Notes: generated by a model not told the origin, from the sequence alone. Numbered from the stretch's first letter, positions 8,690 through 16,660 are shown. The stretch is DNA of 22,815 bases from CALGLS01 sp047626155 (GCA_047626155.1 JBLHRR010000086.1:1-22815), one strand, 5' to 3'. Numbers and translations are program-made.

Positions 8690-9904
8690 ATGAACCTACC
8701 TTTGAAAATAGCACGACGTTATCTCTTTGCTAAAAAATCGACCAATGCCATCAATATCATTTCTGGTATTTCGGTATTTGGTATTAGTGTAGGTACTGCT
8801 GCATTGATTTTAGTCTTGTCCGTTTTTAATGGCTTTGAGGAATTACTGACCGGTCTGTTCAGTAGTTTCAATCCAGACATCAAAGTTCTTCCAGCTGATA
8901 GCAAAATCTTCCGTCCGGACGAAGCCTCCATTCAACAAATTAAAGAAATTGATGGTGTCCTTTTTGTTTCTTCTACTTTAGAAGAGGTTGCCTTTTTTGA
9001 ATATAAGGGTAGCCAGGATTTTGGAATCTTAAAAGGGGTTGATGAATACTTTGATGAAGTAACAGGCATTGACTCTACCCTTAGAGAAGGACAATATATT
9101 TTAGATAAAGAAGACCGTTCGATGGCCGTTATGGGCGTAGTGATGCGTAATAACCTATCGGTAAATATTGACGACGATTTTTCTTCGCTTAATATTTACA
9201 TGGCCAAACGAAAGAAGAGCATGTTTGGAGATCCTTTCAAGAAGCGCATATTGTATCCTGCCGGAACTTTTGTTATTCAACAGGATTATGAGAGCCGATA
9301 CGTTTTGGCCTCCCTCGGTTTCGTAAGAGAAATCCTAAGTTACCCGAATGAGTTGACGGCATTGGAAATTAAACTTTCCGAAGGTGCGAATATCACTGAG
9401 GTCAAAAAAGAAATTGCAAATATTCTAGGAGAGGCCGTTATCATTAAAGATCGCTATCAACAAGATGAGGCATTTTTAAAGTTGATGAATATTGAAAAGT
9501 GGTTAAGTTATGCCATTCTAAGTTTGACATTGGTTTTAGTTGCTTTCAACTTGATTGGTGCGCTATGGATGATTGTGATGGATAAACAAAAAGATATTGC
9601 CATTTTAAAATCTATGGGCGCCCTAGATAAGACGATTCGGAATATTTTCCTATATGAAGGTTTATTGTTGTGCTTCACTGGTTTTATAATAGGAGCTACG
9701 ATTGCCATTGTTTTGTACATCAGTCAAAAAGTTTTTGGCCTGGTGCCTATTCCTGCTGGATTTGTTGTAGAAGCTTACCCGATCAGTATATTGCTTTCTG
9801 ACTTTATCGTCGTTGCACTGACAGTGATTAGCATTGGTTTACTCGCATCAATTCCCCCGGCTTTGCGAGCTGCACGAATTTCTGCTTTGATTCGGGAGGA
9901 TTAA
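8690..9904 (+). CDS. ABC transporter permease of the LolC/LolE (FtsX-like) family
   Basis: A 404-residue inner-membrane protein with the standard layout: TM1 at about 22-47 just after a basic N-terminus (ARRYLFAKKS), a large periplasmic MacB-type domain (about 50-268), then TM2 (271-297), TM3 (320-344) and TM4 (366-390). The cytoplasmic segment DKQKDIAILKSMGA (298-311) is the conserved loop that contacts the ATPase, and the ending PPALRAARISAL is typical. LolC/E proteins extract mature lipoproteins from the inner membrane for LolA. No LolD-type ATPase is present nearby, which is common in Bacteroidota, where the ATPase is encoded elsewhere. It lies 9 bp behind the GH3 fusion gene, so the two are probably co-transcribed. 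Whether it acts as the C- or E-type subunit, or as a homodimer, cannot be told. Confidence 0.87.
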   Translation: MNLPLKIARRYLFAKKSTNAINIISGISVFGISVGTAALILVLSVFNGFEELLTGLFSSFNPDIKVLPADSKIFRPDEASIQQIKEIDGVLFVSSTLEEVAFFEYKGSQDFGILKGVDEYFDEVTGIDSTLREGQYILDKEDRSMAVMGVVMRNNLSVNIDDDFSSLNIYMAKRKKSMFGDPFKKRILYPAGTFVIQQDYESRYVLASLGFVREILSYPNELTALEIKLSEGANITEVKKEIANILGEAVIIKDRYQQDEAFLKLMNIEKWLSYAILSLTLVLVAFNLIGALWMIVMDKQKDIAILKSMGALDKTIRNIFLYEGLLLCFTGFIIGATIAIVLYISQKVFGLVPIPAGFVVEAYPISILLSDFIVVALTVISIGLLASIPPALRAARISALIRED

Positions 9905-9925
9905 GCGCTTCTAATACGGAATATG

Positions 9926-9933
9926 TATATTTG
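9926..9933 (+). promoter_or_regulatory. Possible -7 element upstream of the small gene at 9970
   Basis: TATATTTG matches TAnnTTTG and lies just past the LolC/E stop. It would start a transcript near 9940, which supports ATG 9970, rather than the upstream TTG at 9931, as the start of the next gene. No TTG lies 17-23 bases upstream, so confidence is low. Confidence 0.3.
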
Positions 9934-9969
9934 CGCCTTCTTAAACTTAAATTTGTGAACTCGTTTACT

Positions 9970-10347
9970 ATGGTAGAATGGAAATTAGATTTTGAGTGGT
10001 TACGTATCCGTCATTTAGTGAAGGATCAAATAGGACGAGAGACACTTCCTGATTTGAATGCGCTATTGTTTTTAATTGGTATTCAGGAGCTGGGGCGTTG
10101 GAAAGAGGTTTTCACCAAAGAAGAAAAACAAGACTTAATGCATATCGCCGTTTGTCGGCTTTTAAGCGAAGATGGATATTACACTTTCAAAGGACGCGAT
10201 GCTGATGGTTGGCCTCACTGGGAAGAAGAAAACCCATTAACGCTCAAAGGAGTAGACCAGCAAGAGCAATTATTAAAAGAAAAAGTGATTTTCTATTTTG
10301 ATGAATTACAAAAAGAATGGAATGGAGGTTTGGGAGAAGAGGAGTAA
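9970..10347 (+). CDS. Small conserved-looking cytoplasmic protein of unknown function
   Basis: A 125-residue protein beginning MVEWKLDFEWLRIRH. The frame is open back to a TTG at 9931, but that start overlaps a likely -7 element, and the extra 13 residues (MRLLKLKFVNSFT) do not look like a signal peptide, so I prefer ATG 9970. There is no signal peptide or TM segment. It is rich in Glu, Trp and Leu, with predicted helices (LPDLNALLFLIGIQELG; EEKQDLMHIAVCRLL) and a central GYYTFKGRDADGWPHWE segment full of aromatic and acidic residues, and an acidic tail. I do not recognise a characterised family. It sits between the LolC/E gene and the cyclophilin pair on the same strand, with about 50 bp to the next gene. 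Confidence 0.7.
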   Translation: MVEWKLDFEWLRIRHLVKDQIGRETLPDLNALLFLIGIQELGRWKEVFTKEEKQDLMHIAVCRLLSEDGYYTFKGRDADGWPHWEEENPLTLKGVDQQEQLLKEKVIFYFDELQKEWNGGLGEEE

Positions 10348-10400
10348 TTTTTTACATCTATCGTATCAACTAAATTATAGAATTATAAAATACCACATCT

Positions 10401-11057
10401 ATGAAAAACTTATATCTCCTGCTTTCTTTTGCTTTTTTGTTAGCGCTTAGTTCCTGCAACCAGCCAGAAAAGCACCAGTATATCGAAATCACAACAGACT
10501 TCGGTATCATGAAAGCAAAATTATTTAATAGCACACCATTGCACCGCGAAAATATGCTTAAGCTAGCCAAAGAAGGCTTTTATGATGATCTACTTTTTCA
10601 TAGAGTTAGAGAGGGCTTTATGATTCAGGGCGGTGACCCGGAGTCCAGAAATGCGCCTTTGACTAAACGCCTTGGCAGCGGCGGCCCTGGTTATAGAATT
10701 CCTGCTGAATTGGGAGCCCCTCACATCAAAGGAGCCTTAGCAGCAGCCCGAACCGGAGGACCTTCTAATCCAGAAAAAGAATCCAGTGGTTCTCAATTTT
10801 ATATCGTTCAGGGAACAACATTAGATGACAACCAACTAAACGGTATTGAGCGAAGTAAGAAAATTGCCTACAGCCAAGAACAACGAAAAATGTATAAAGA
10901 AGTCGGTGGCGCGCCTAACCTTGATATGGATTACACCGTTTATGGAGAAGTCGTTGAAGGCCTGGATGTCATTGATAAGATAGCTGCCGTTCAAAAGAAT
11001 GGTGAACGTCCAGTAGAAGATGTAAAAATGACTATTAAATTATTGGGAGAGGAGTAA
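10401..11057 (+). CDS. Cyclophilin-type peptidyl-prolyl isomerase, lipoprotein
   Basis: A 218-residue protein with a lipoprotein signal (MKNLYLLLSFAFLLALSSC, lipobox LSSC, lipidated Cys19), so anchored on the periplasmic side of a membrane. The rest is a cyclophilin domain: FHRV (66-69, Arg68 corresponding to the catalytic Arg of cyclophilin A), GFMIQGGDP (72-80), SSGSQFYIV (128-136) and a C-terminal VVEGLDVIDKIA segment. It carries the Bacteroidota-type insertion KRLGSGGPGYRIPAEL and a YSQEQRKMYKEVGG segment before the last strands. It should catalyse proline isomerisation during folding of exported proteins. The next gene is a diverged tandem copy 41 bp away, and the polyphosphate glucokinase-like gene follows; the three are probably one operon. 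Confidence 0.9.
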   Translation: MKNLYLLLSFAFLLALSSCNQPEKHQYIEITTDFGIMKAKLFNSTPLHRENMLKLAKEGFYDDLLFHRVREGFMIQGGDPESRNAPLTKRLGSGGPGYRIPAELGAPHIKGALAAARTGGPSNPEKESSGSQFYIVQGTTLDDNQLNGIERSKKIAYSQEQRKMYKEVGGAPNLDMDYTVYGEVVEGLDVIDKIAAVQKNGERPVEDVKMTIKLLGEE

Positions 11058-11098
11058 TCCAATACAACAATATTACAAGAAGTAAACTCGTATTAAAA

Positions 11099-11983
11099 AT
11101 GATGTCACAGATTAGAAATACCTTATTCGCACTAGCTATATTATTGATTTGCAGCTGTGGGAGACCAATGGCTGAATTTAGCTATGTCGATAAAAAATTA
11201 ATAGCTCCAACCGAGGTAGCTTTTGAGAACCAATCAAAAAAGGCAGAAAGCTACTCCTGGAATTTTGGAGATGGAAACAGTTCGGAGGAAGTAGCTCCAA
11301 TACATAAGTATACTTCTTCTGGAAATTATACGGTTGAATTGACTGTAAAAAAAAGGAATAAAACCAATACAAAAAAGAAGCAAGTAGTTATAAATGCACC
11401 AGAGCAATGTTTAGTTGAAATGGAAACCAGCTTTGGCAACATGATCATTTTGCTCTATAATGAAACACCTGGTCACCGGGATAACTTCTTGAAATTAGTT
11501 GAAGAAGGCTTCTATGATGATCTTCTTTTTCACCGGGTCATCAATGGCTTTATGATTCAGGGTGGCGATCCTGAATCTAAAAATGCCACAGCTAAGAAGC
11601 GTTTAGGTTCTGGAGGACCTGGCTATCAAATTCCTGCCGAACTTGTAGATTCGCTAGTACATGTGAGAGGAGCTTTGGCCGCAGCCAGAACACCTAATCC
11701 ACAGAAAAAATCCTCTGGAAGTCAATTTTACCTTGTGCATGGAAAGCCACTTTCTGCAAAACAATTGGATCTGGTAGAAGCGAAGAAAGATTTACACTAC
11801 AGTGAGGAACAACGCAAAGTTTTCATGACGCTAGGAGGTACCCCTCAGCTTGATAAAGAGTATACCGTCTTCGGAATGGTCATTGAAGGTTTAGATGTTC
11901 TAGATAAAATAGCACGGACAAAAACAGCTCCGGGCGACCGGCCTGTAGAGGATGTAAAAATGAAGATCAAAGCGATTAAGTAA
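11099..11983 (+). CDS. PKD-domain cyclophilin-type peptidyl-prolyl isomerase, lipoprotein
   Basis: A 294-residue protein with a lipoprotein signal (lipobox ICSC, Cys20). It then has one PKD domain (about 24-97, core YSWNFGDG followed by PIHKYTSSGNYTVELTV) and a cyclophilin domain (about 103-294) with LFHRV, NGFMIQGGDPES, SSGSQFYLV and VIEGLDVLDKIA. The cyclophilin part is closely similar along its whole length to that of the preceding gene (shared GFYDDLLFHRV and KRLGSGGPGY blocks), so the pair arose by tandem duplication, with the PKD module gained in one copy or lost from the other. Two ATGs (11099, 11102) are adjacent; either start gives the same lipoprotein. PKD domains usually mediate protein or glycan contacts, so this copy may act as a substrate-tethered folding factor (inference). 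Confidence 0.9.
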   Translation: MMSQIRNTLFALAILLICSCGRPMAEFSYVDKKLIAPTEVAFENQSKKAESYSWNFGDGNSSEEVAPIHKYTSSGNYTVELTVKKRNKTNTKKKQVVINAPEQCLVEMETSFGNMIILLYNETPGHRDNFLKLVEEGFYDDLLFHRVINGFMIQGGDPESKNATAKKRLGSGGPGYQIPAELVDSLVHVRGALAAARTPNPQKKSSGSQFYLVHGKPLSAKQLDLVEAKKDLHYSEEQRKVFMTLGGTPQLDKEYTVFGMVIEGLDVLDKIARTKTAPGDRPVEDVKMKIKAIK

Positions 11984-12030
11984 CAAGGGAAAATTAATAA
12001 GGCAACGAAAAATCAACGACTAGTTAGATT

Positions 12031-12795
12031 ATGAGTCAAAAGAAAATTTTAGGAATCGATATTGGGGGCTCTGGTATTAAAGGAGCTATTGTAGACATTA
12101 ATAAAGGAACGTTTATCACTGAGCGTATTCGGATAGCAACGCCCTCTCCGGCTACTCCTAAAGCCGTATCAAAAGTAGTTGAACAGTTGGTAACAGAATT
12201 CGATTACCAAGGTCCTATTGGTTGTGGTTTTCCTGCCATCATAAAAAACGGACACGCACTCTCCGCTGCTAATATCGATAAATCATGGATTGGCACTGAT
12301 GTAAAATCATTGTTAAGTGATGTTACCAAACAAGATGTTTTCATTGCAAATGATGCAGACCTAGCAGGACTTGCTGAGATGGCTTATGGTGTTGGAGCTG
12401 ATGAGAGGTATCAGAAAGGAACAGTCTTGATGATAACCATCGGTACTGGACTAGGCTCTGCCCTCTTTCACGAAGGACGTTTAGTGCCCAATACAGAATT
12501 TGGCCATTTCCAATTAAATGGAATGATTGCAGAACATTATGCTTCTAATGTGGTCAGAAAAAAAAAGGATCTTTCTTGGAAATCCTGGGGCAAACGGCTT
12601 GACCTTTACCTGTCCGAGATCAATAAGCTTTTCTCCCCGGATGCTATTTTTCTTGGAGGAGGGGGTAGTAAATATTTTGAAAAAATTGAAAAGTACCTTA
12701 TCGTTAATACCGAAGTTATTCCCGCACGTTTGGGAAATAGCGCCGGGATAATCGGAGCTGCGGTATTGGCTGATCAAAGAAGTAAAAAAGTATAA
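12031..12795 (+). CDS. ppgK: ROK-family polyphosphate glucokinase-like protein
   Basis: A 254-residue cytoplasmic sugar kinase. The phosphate-binding loop GIDIGGSGIKG (8-18), NDADLAGLAE (107-116, with the presumed catalytic Asp108), the ATP/polyP-site loop TIGTGLGSALF (136-146) and TEFGHF (155-160) match the ROK/polyphosphate-glucokinase group. AANIDKSWIGTD (79-90) is characteristic of PpgK. The CxCGxxGC zinc motif of typical ROK kinases is absent. PpgK enzymes phosphorylate glucose with inorganic polyphosphate and often also ATP; which donor this one prefers cannot be read from the sequence. It lies 47 bp after the second cyclophilin on the same strand, and a strong terminator follows. Confidence 0.85.
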   Translation: MSQKKILGIDIGGSGIKGAIVDINKGTFITERIRIATPSPATPKAVSKVVEQLVTEFDYQGPIGCGFPAIIKNGHALSAANIDKSWIGTDVKSLLSDVTKQDVFIANDADLAGLAEMAYGVGADERYQKGTVLMITIGTGLGSALFHEGRLVPNTEFGHFQLNGMIAEHYASNVVRKKKDLSWKSWGKRLDLYLSEINKLFSPDAIFLGGGGSKYFEKIEKYLIVNTEVIPARLGNSAGIIGAAVLADQRSKKV

Positions 12796-12821
12796 TAAGA
12801 CACTTACCGCATTTTTACAAT

Positions 12822-12859
12822 AAAAAACCCCTGCATTGATTAAATCAATGCAGGGGTTT
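12822..12859. terminator. Bidirectional intrinsic terminator between convergent genes
   Basis: A perfect 16-bp inverted repeat (arms 12825-12840 and 12844-12859, AAACCCCTGCATTGAT and its complement) around a 3-base loop. Six A at 12822-12827 give a U-run for leftward transcripts and TTT follows the right arm for rightward ones. It lies between ppgK and the convergent lipoprotein gene at 12884, so it should end both. Confidence 0.85.
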
Positions 12860-12883
12860 CCTATTCAGTAAGAGTATTGTTAG

Positions 12884-13729
12884 TTACTGCAACTTCTTCA
12901 GAAAACCCTGATATCTATCCTCAAAAATTCCTCCAGGTCCACAACCTGAAGCGGCTTGTTCTATTAATTTTGAACGGTCCACTGTGCCAGGTCTGTTATC
13001 CATCCAATCCAATTGTAGCTCATTACTGATGGCTCTTTTTGTAAAATCCCGCATTCCGTGTGGGTCGTATAAGAAATCACAAATGATATCTACTGCATAA
13101 TTATCTGCTGCAATAACCTCCTCTTCTGTAAAAGAGATATTTTTTAAGCTTGCCGCCATTTCAAGCAATTCGGTTGGATTTTGTCCATTAATTATCTGAA
13201 ATAGGACCGTTCCGTCATATTCTGATTTTATTTTTTCAAGTAATAAGCCATTGTCTGCATAACAGATTTCATGAGCCAGGATACTAATCAACTCATGTTC
13301 AGTCTGAATCGTTTTTAGCATGGCAGTAGTAATATACATAGCTCCTCCGGGAGTAATGAAAGTATTTTTCGATTCTTCATCCTGTAGTACATGAATAACC
13401 CAGATGAATTTATTTCTATTTGTTACTCTTTCTGTGTTGACTAAGGACTGATAAATTCTATCTAAATATTCATAGAACGCTGCTATTTCAGAAGTTGACT
13501 GGGGATTAATGACAACAAATGTTGAATTATCACTTATAGATTCTTCTAGAAAAGTACTCATTACCTGAAGCTCTTCTGCATTAAATTCCCTTTTATCTTC
13601 GATAATAACTCTATCGTCATCTCTCCCGCAAGAGCTTAATACCAATAAGGAGAAGGCACAAAAAAGTACTCCTATTCTGCTAAGGGACATTCTTGTGTTT
13701 GTTTTCTTTAGTTTACTCATAATATTCAA
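12884..13729 (-). CDS. M48-peptidase-like lipoprotein with degenerate zinc site
   Basis: A 281-residue lipoprotein (lipobox LSSC, Cys34; ATGs at residues 1, 4 and 14, all upstream of the hydrophobic segment). The layout follows M48 metallopeptidases of the BepA/YcaL/Oma1 type: VIHVLQDEESKNTFITPGG (111-129), then AMYITTAMLKTI, then HELISILAHEI, and a later AADNYAVDIICDFLYDP segment matching the usual ExxAD...GYDP region. The zinc motif reads HEICY (153-157) instead of HExxH, so the second His ligand is Tyr (codon TAT, one base from CAT). The expected Glu four residues before Asp209 is Val, with Glu shifted by one. It is probably inactive as a peptidase or binds metal differently. It may serve as a chaperone or adaptor (inference). 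It ends at the shared terminator and converges on ppgK. Confidence 0.78.
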   Translation of the reverse strand: MNIMSKLKKTNTRMSLSRIGVLFCAFSLLVLSSCGRDDDRVIIEDKREFNAEELQVMSTFLEESISDNSTFVVINPQSTSEIAAFYEYLDRIYQSLVNTERVTNRNKFIWVIHVLQDEESKNTFITPGGAMYITTAMLKTIQTEHELISILAHEICYADNGLLLEKIKSEYDGTVLFQIINGQNPTELLEMAASLKNISFTEEEVIAADNYAVDIICDFLYDPHGMRDFTKRAISNELQLDWMDNRPGTVDRSKLIEQAASGCGPGGIFEDRYQGFLKKLQ

Positions 13730-13899
13730 TTTACAAGACGATTCCAGAATAGAGAACCCTGAGGGAAGATAGTTCTATAAAGTTTTAGTAGTATGTTGTG
13801 TGTAGTTAGTGAAACACTGCATCTTTTAGTGCTCCTTAACTTGTAAAAAACTCAAAAAATATGCCATAGAATAAGGGATTCTCGGAAAAGTAGTCTATA

Positions 13900-13940
13900 A
13901 CAAAAGCGCCACCGTAAATAATTTACGATGGCGCTTTTGT
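13900..13940 (-). terminator. Intrinsic terminator downstream of the TPR gene
   Basis: Arms 13900-13918 and 13922-13940 (ACAAAAGCGCCA-C/T-CGTAAA and its complement) form a 19-bp stem with one mismatch and a 3-base loop. The stem ends in an A/T-rich foot, giving TTTTGT on either strand. It lies about 70 bp past the stop of the leftward TPR gene and about 170 bp upstream of the start of the M48-like gene, so it separates the two units. Confidence 0.75.
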
Positions 13941-14012
13941 ATCTTATATATAGGAATTGCCAAACCAAGGCCAGTAAAACCTTATCGTTCAACTTCTCTT
14001 ATAGCTTATCCT

Positions 14013-15416
14013 CTATAGTTTAAAAGTAGATATTGCGACGAGCACATCGCAATCTTCTTTCAATATCGGACAGAGTTCAAATAAAGAATAATGCCGCTTA
14101 TAATTTTTTCTTAAAGCTGAATTCAATGCATCAAATCCCTTTTTTCTTTTTCCTGCAAAGAAAAGACAAGCCGTTTTACAATAAAGTAAATCTACACCCA
14201 TTGTATATATTTCTGCCTCTTTCATTAAATCTAAAGCCTCTTCAGCTTTTCCTTTCTTCATCAAAAAGCGAGCATAACTGACCCAGTAAGTACATAAGTC
14301 AGGAGCTGCCCCTGTTGCTTTATAAAAAAGATCATCTGCTTTTTCTTCTTCTCCATTTCGATAATAAGCTTCAGCCAGTGTATTCATATAAAGCTCCTTA
14401 TTTTTTTGAATTTTGTTTGCTTCTTCTAGACATTCAATCGCTTGTGCGATTTCTCCTCTTTGTAGCAAACAGGATCCTTTACGAAAATAAGCCCAATCAT
14501 TGAGATGACTATATTTGAAAGATTTCTCATAGCAGACTAGCGCCAGGTCAACCTTTTCCATTTGCTCGTAACAGTAGCCGATATTGATAAATAATGCTGC
14601 GTCCGGTTTGAACAACATCAACATTTCTTCATAACAGTCCAGCGCTCTTTCATAATCCTTCATTCTAACCCTCACCTCCGCGCAATCTCTGTAGGCTTCT
14701 TCGAAATTTTCATCGTTTAAGAAAGCATATTCAAAAGCTTCTTCTGCATCACAATATTCCTCCAGCTTCAGGTAAGCATGCCCTAGGTTGTACCAGGCAA
14801 TAGCTGAGTATGGATTATCATCTATAACTGCATTATGCAAAACTACACTTTCTTCAAAGCAACCAGACAATTCGACACTTAGCCATAGTTTCTTTAATGC
14901 TTCGTCATTTTTTGGATTTTCCTTAACCGATGTGCGCAAAGCCTCAAACATCTTTACGTACTTACGTTTTGCCTCATAAACATGTGCTTTTAGAAAAAAT
15001 AATTCACTAGCCAAAGTACCATTTATGTTCTCTTCTAAGTCCATAATCATGACCAAAGCTTTATTGTAATAGCCCTGGCTAATCATGACTTCGATTTTTA
15101 GGATTTTGATGCTGATTTCGCCTGGTGCAAGGAGCTCTGCACGGTCTAAAAAATCCATGGCTATTTCTACACAATTTTTTACCAACAATAGCTCCGCTTT
15201 ACGGACTAAAAGCATCGGCGAGTAGCTATTTTGCTCAATTGCATGAGAAATGGCATCGAGGGCATTATCAATCATATTTTTATTTTCATAATATTTTACG
15301 ATATCCATGAATACCGTTTCCTCGTAAAAACCTACCGTTCCTTGTTGTGACATAGCCTCGTACTCAACGACAAGAGTTTTCAGCTGGCTTTCTTTTTTTA
15401 AATTACGTTGCTTCAT
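14013..15416 (-). CDS. Tetratricopeptide-repeat protein, cytoplasmic
   Basis: A 467-residue protein without signal peptide or TM segment, made mostly of TPR helices. Clear repeat units start near residues 34, 68, 206 (AWYNLGHAYLKLEEYCDAEE), 241, 274 (ALFINIGYCYEQMEKVDLAL), 309, 342 and 376, with weaker ones between 100 and 200. No enzymatic domain is attached. The N-terminus (MKQRNLKKESQLKTLV) is basic and the end (CPILKEDCDVLVAISTFKL) forms a short cap. Proteins of this shape are common in Bacteroidota and act as scaffolds; its partners are unknown. It appears monocistronic: a terminator follows at 13900-13940 and a 326-bp AT-rich gap precedes it. Confidence 0.85.
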   Translation of the reverse strand: MKQRNLKKESQLKTLVVEYEAMSQQGTVGFYEETVFMDIVKYYENKNMIDNALDAISHAIEQNSYSPMLLVRKAELLLVKNCVEIAMDFLDRAELLAPGEISIKILKIEVMISQGYYNKALVMIMDLEENINGTLASELFFLKAHVYEAKRKYVKMFEALRTSVKENPKNDEALKKLWLSVELSGCFEESVVLHNAVIDDNPYSAIAWYNLGHAYLKLEEYCDAEEAFEYAFLNDENFEEAYRDCAEVRVRMKDYERALDCYEEMLMLFKPDAALFINIGYCYEQMEKVDLALVCYEKSFKYSHLNDWAYFRKGSCLLQRGEIAQAIECLEEANKIQKNKELYMNTLAEAYYRNGEEEKADDLFYKATGAAPDLCTYWVSYARFLMKKGKAEEALDLMKEAEIYTMGVDLLYCKTACLFFAGKRKKGFDALNSALRKNYKRHYSLFELCPILKEDCDVLVAISTFKL

Positions 15417-15742
15417 AATGTTAATCTTCTCTGTTTGAAGTAAATATCCTAAAAAACTGTTGAAGAAATGTCGTTTTGACGCGCATTTTTTTCCACAATT
15501 TTATTTTGAAGCAAAACGGAAGGTAAGAAAGGGGTATTGTACTTAATATCTTGATAATCAATAAATTAAATAAATAAAACATATAAAATAGTTTATATTT
15601 GCTTAGCTAAAGCGCTCGTTTACATACAACAATATATAAGATTAAAAACTAAAGGTTTTTTTTATATGTGTTTTTTTATTTTCGTCTCATTTTGTTAAAA
15701 AACCACTAATTTAATAGGCCAATCTGTGACATCATTTTTGAC
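15417..15742. other. 326-bp AT-rich intergenic region with an orphan -7 element
   Basis: The region lies between the leftward transporter and TPR genes. It is very AT-rich and has no reading frame I would accept. A plus-strand TATATTTG (15594-15601) matches the Bacteroidota -7 consensus, but no plus-strand gene follows. About 60 bases further on, AAAAAC-TAAAG-GTTTTT with a run of eight T forms a weak hairpin. A -33 TTG at correct spacing is missing. The TPR gene's own promoter must lie here too but was not identified. Confidence 0.5.
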
Positions 15743-16633
15743 TTATTTTGGCTTTTGGGTTACTAAAAAAACACCGAAGAAAATGAGCATACCTGCAAGG
15801 ACCTTTATCATCGTCAATTCGTCCTTACCTGTCCATAGTGCAACCATGGTTGTCAGAAGCGGCTGGAGATAGACATAGATACCCGCAACAGTGGGAGAAA
15901 CGATCTTTAACGCATAGGCATTGAAGAGATAAGCAAAAAAGGTGGTAAACAATAGTACATAAGCAATGGCCAACCATATGGAGGTGGGAAAGGAAGACCA
16001 ATCAACATCCACCAGTTGAGGAGCTCCGAAAGGAATGATAAAGAGTAGCCCGAATGTAAATACCCATTTCATTACCGTAAAGGCATGGTATTTCTGCATT
16101 AGCTTTTTGACCAATACCAGATACAAACCATAGGAAGTAGCATTCAGGAATAAGAAGATGTCTCCCATCAGGTTTTCCTTTCCCAATTGAACGGACTTCC
16201 CATACAAGACCAATAAGACAGCACCAACGGCTCCTGTCAAAACTCCACTTGCTTTCCACCAAGTAATTCGCTCCTTGGTCAACAAAGGAGCAATCACAAT
16301 GATCATGATCGGAATCGTCGTCATAATCAATGAGGCATTGATCGGCTGAGATAATTTCAAACCACTAAAAAACAACATCTGGTTAATTGCGATTCCTGTC
16401 AAGCCGCACAAGACTAGCAGACCAAAATCCTTTCGTTCTACTTTTTCTTTGATGGTCGCCATATTAAGTATCCAGAATAAAAAGCAAGCAGAGGCCGCTC
16501 GCATTAAAATGAATCCTAGTGGTTGTAGGTATTCATTATTCAGAACCTCCTTGGCTATTGTGTAGTTAGCTCCGTAGATGAGTGCTACGGCGAAAAGAGC
16601 GAGGTGGGCTTTTATAGTCGGTGTCAAGAGCAT
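15743..16633 (-). CDS. EamA/DMT-family transporter
   Basis: A 296-residue integral membrane protein with about ten TM helices arranged as two EamA repeats (about 8-140 and 155-293). Characteristic segments are ALIYGANYTIAKE in the first helix, IMTTIPIMIIVIAPLLTKE at the end of the first repeat and YVYLQPLLTTMVALWTGKDE in the second. The family exports or imports small metabolites such as amino acids, nucleosides or polyamines; substrate cannot be assigned from sequence. It stands alone: the upstream leftward gene is cut off by a terminator at 16661-16697, and no functionally related neighbour is visible. Confidence 0.85.
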   Translation of the reverse strand: MLLTPTIKAHLALFAVALIYGANYTIAKEVLNNEYLQPLGFILMRAASACFLFWILNMATIKEKVERKDFGLLVLCGLTGIAINQMLFFSGLKLSQPINASLIMTTIPIMIIVIAPLLTKERITWWKASGVLTGAVGAVLLVLYGKSVQLGKENLMGDIFLFLNATSYGLYLVLVKKLMQKYHAFTVMKWVFTFGLLFIIPFGAPQLVDVDWSSFPTSIWLAIAYVLLFTTFFAYLFNAYALKIVSPTVAGIYVYLQPLLTTMVALWTGKDELTMIKVLAGMLIFFGVFLVTQKPK

Positions 16634-16660
16634 TTATTTTATTAACGTATTCTACAAATG

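Noticed and set aside
9931..9969. TTG at 9931 as the start of the small gene
   Set aside because: It overlaps a likely -7 element, adds 13 residues with no recognisable role, and ATG 9970 is available.
12514..12777. Overlapping reading frames on both strands inside the polyphosphate-glucokinase-like gene
   Set aside because: The ppgK frame carries all family motifs through this stretch; the others have no recognisable features.
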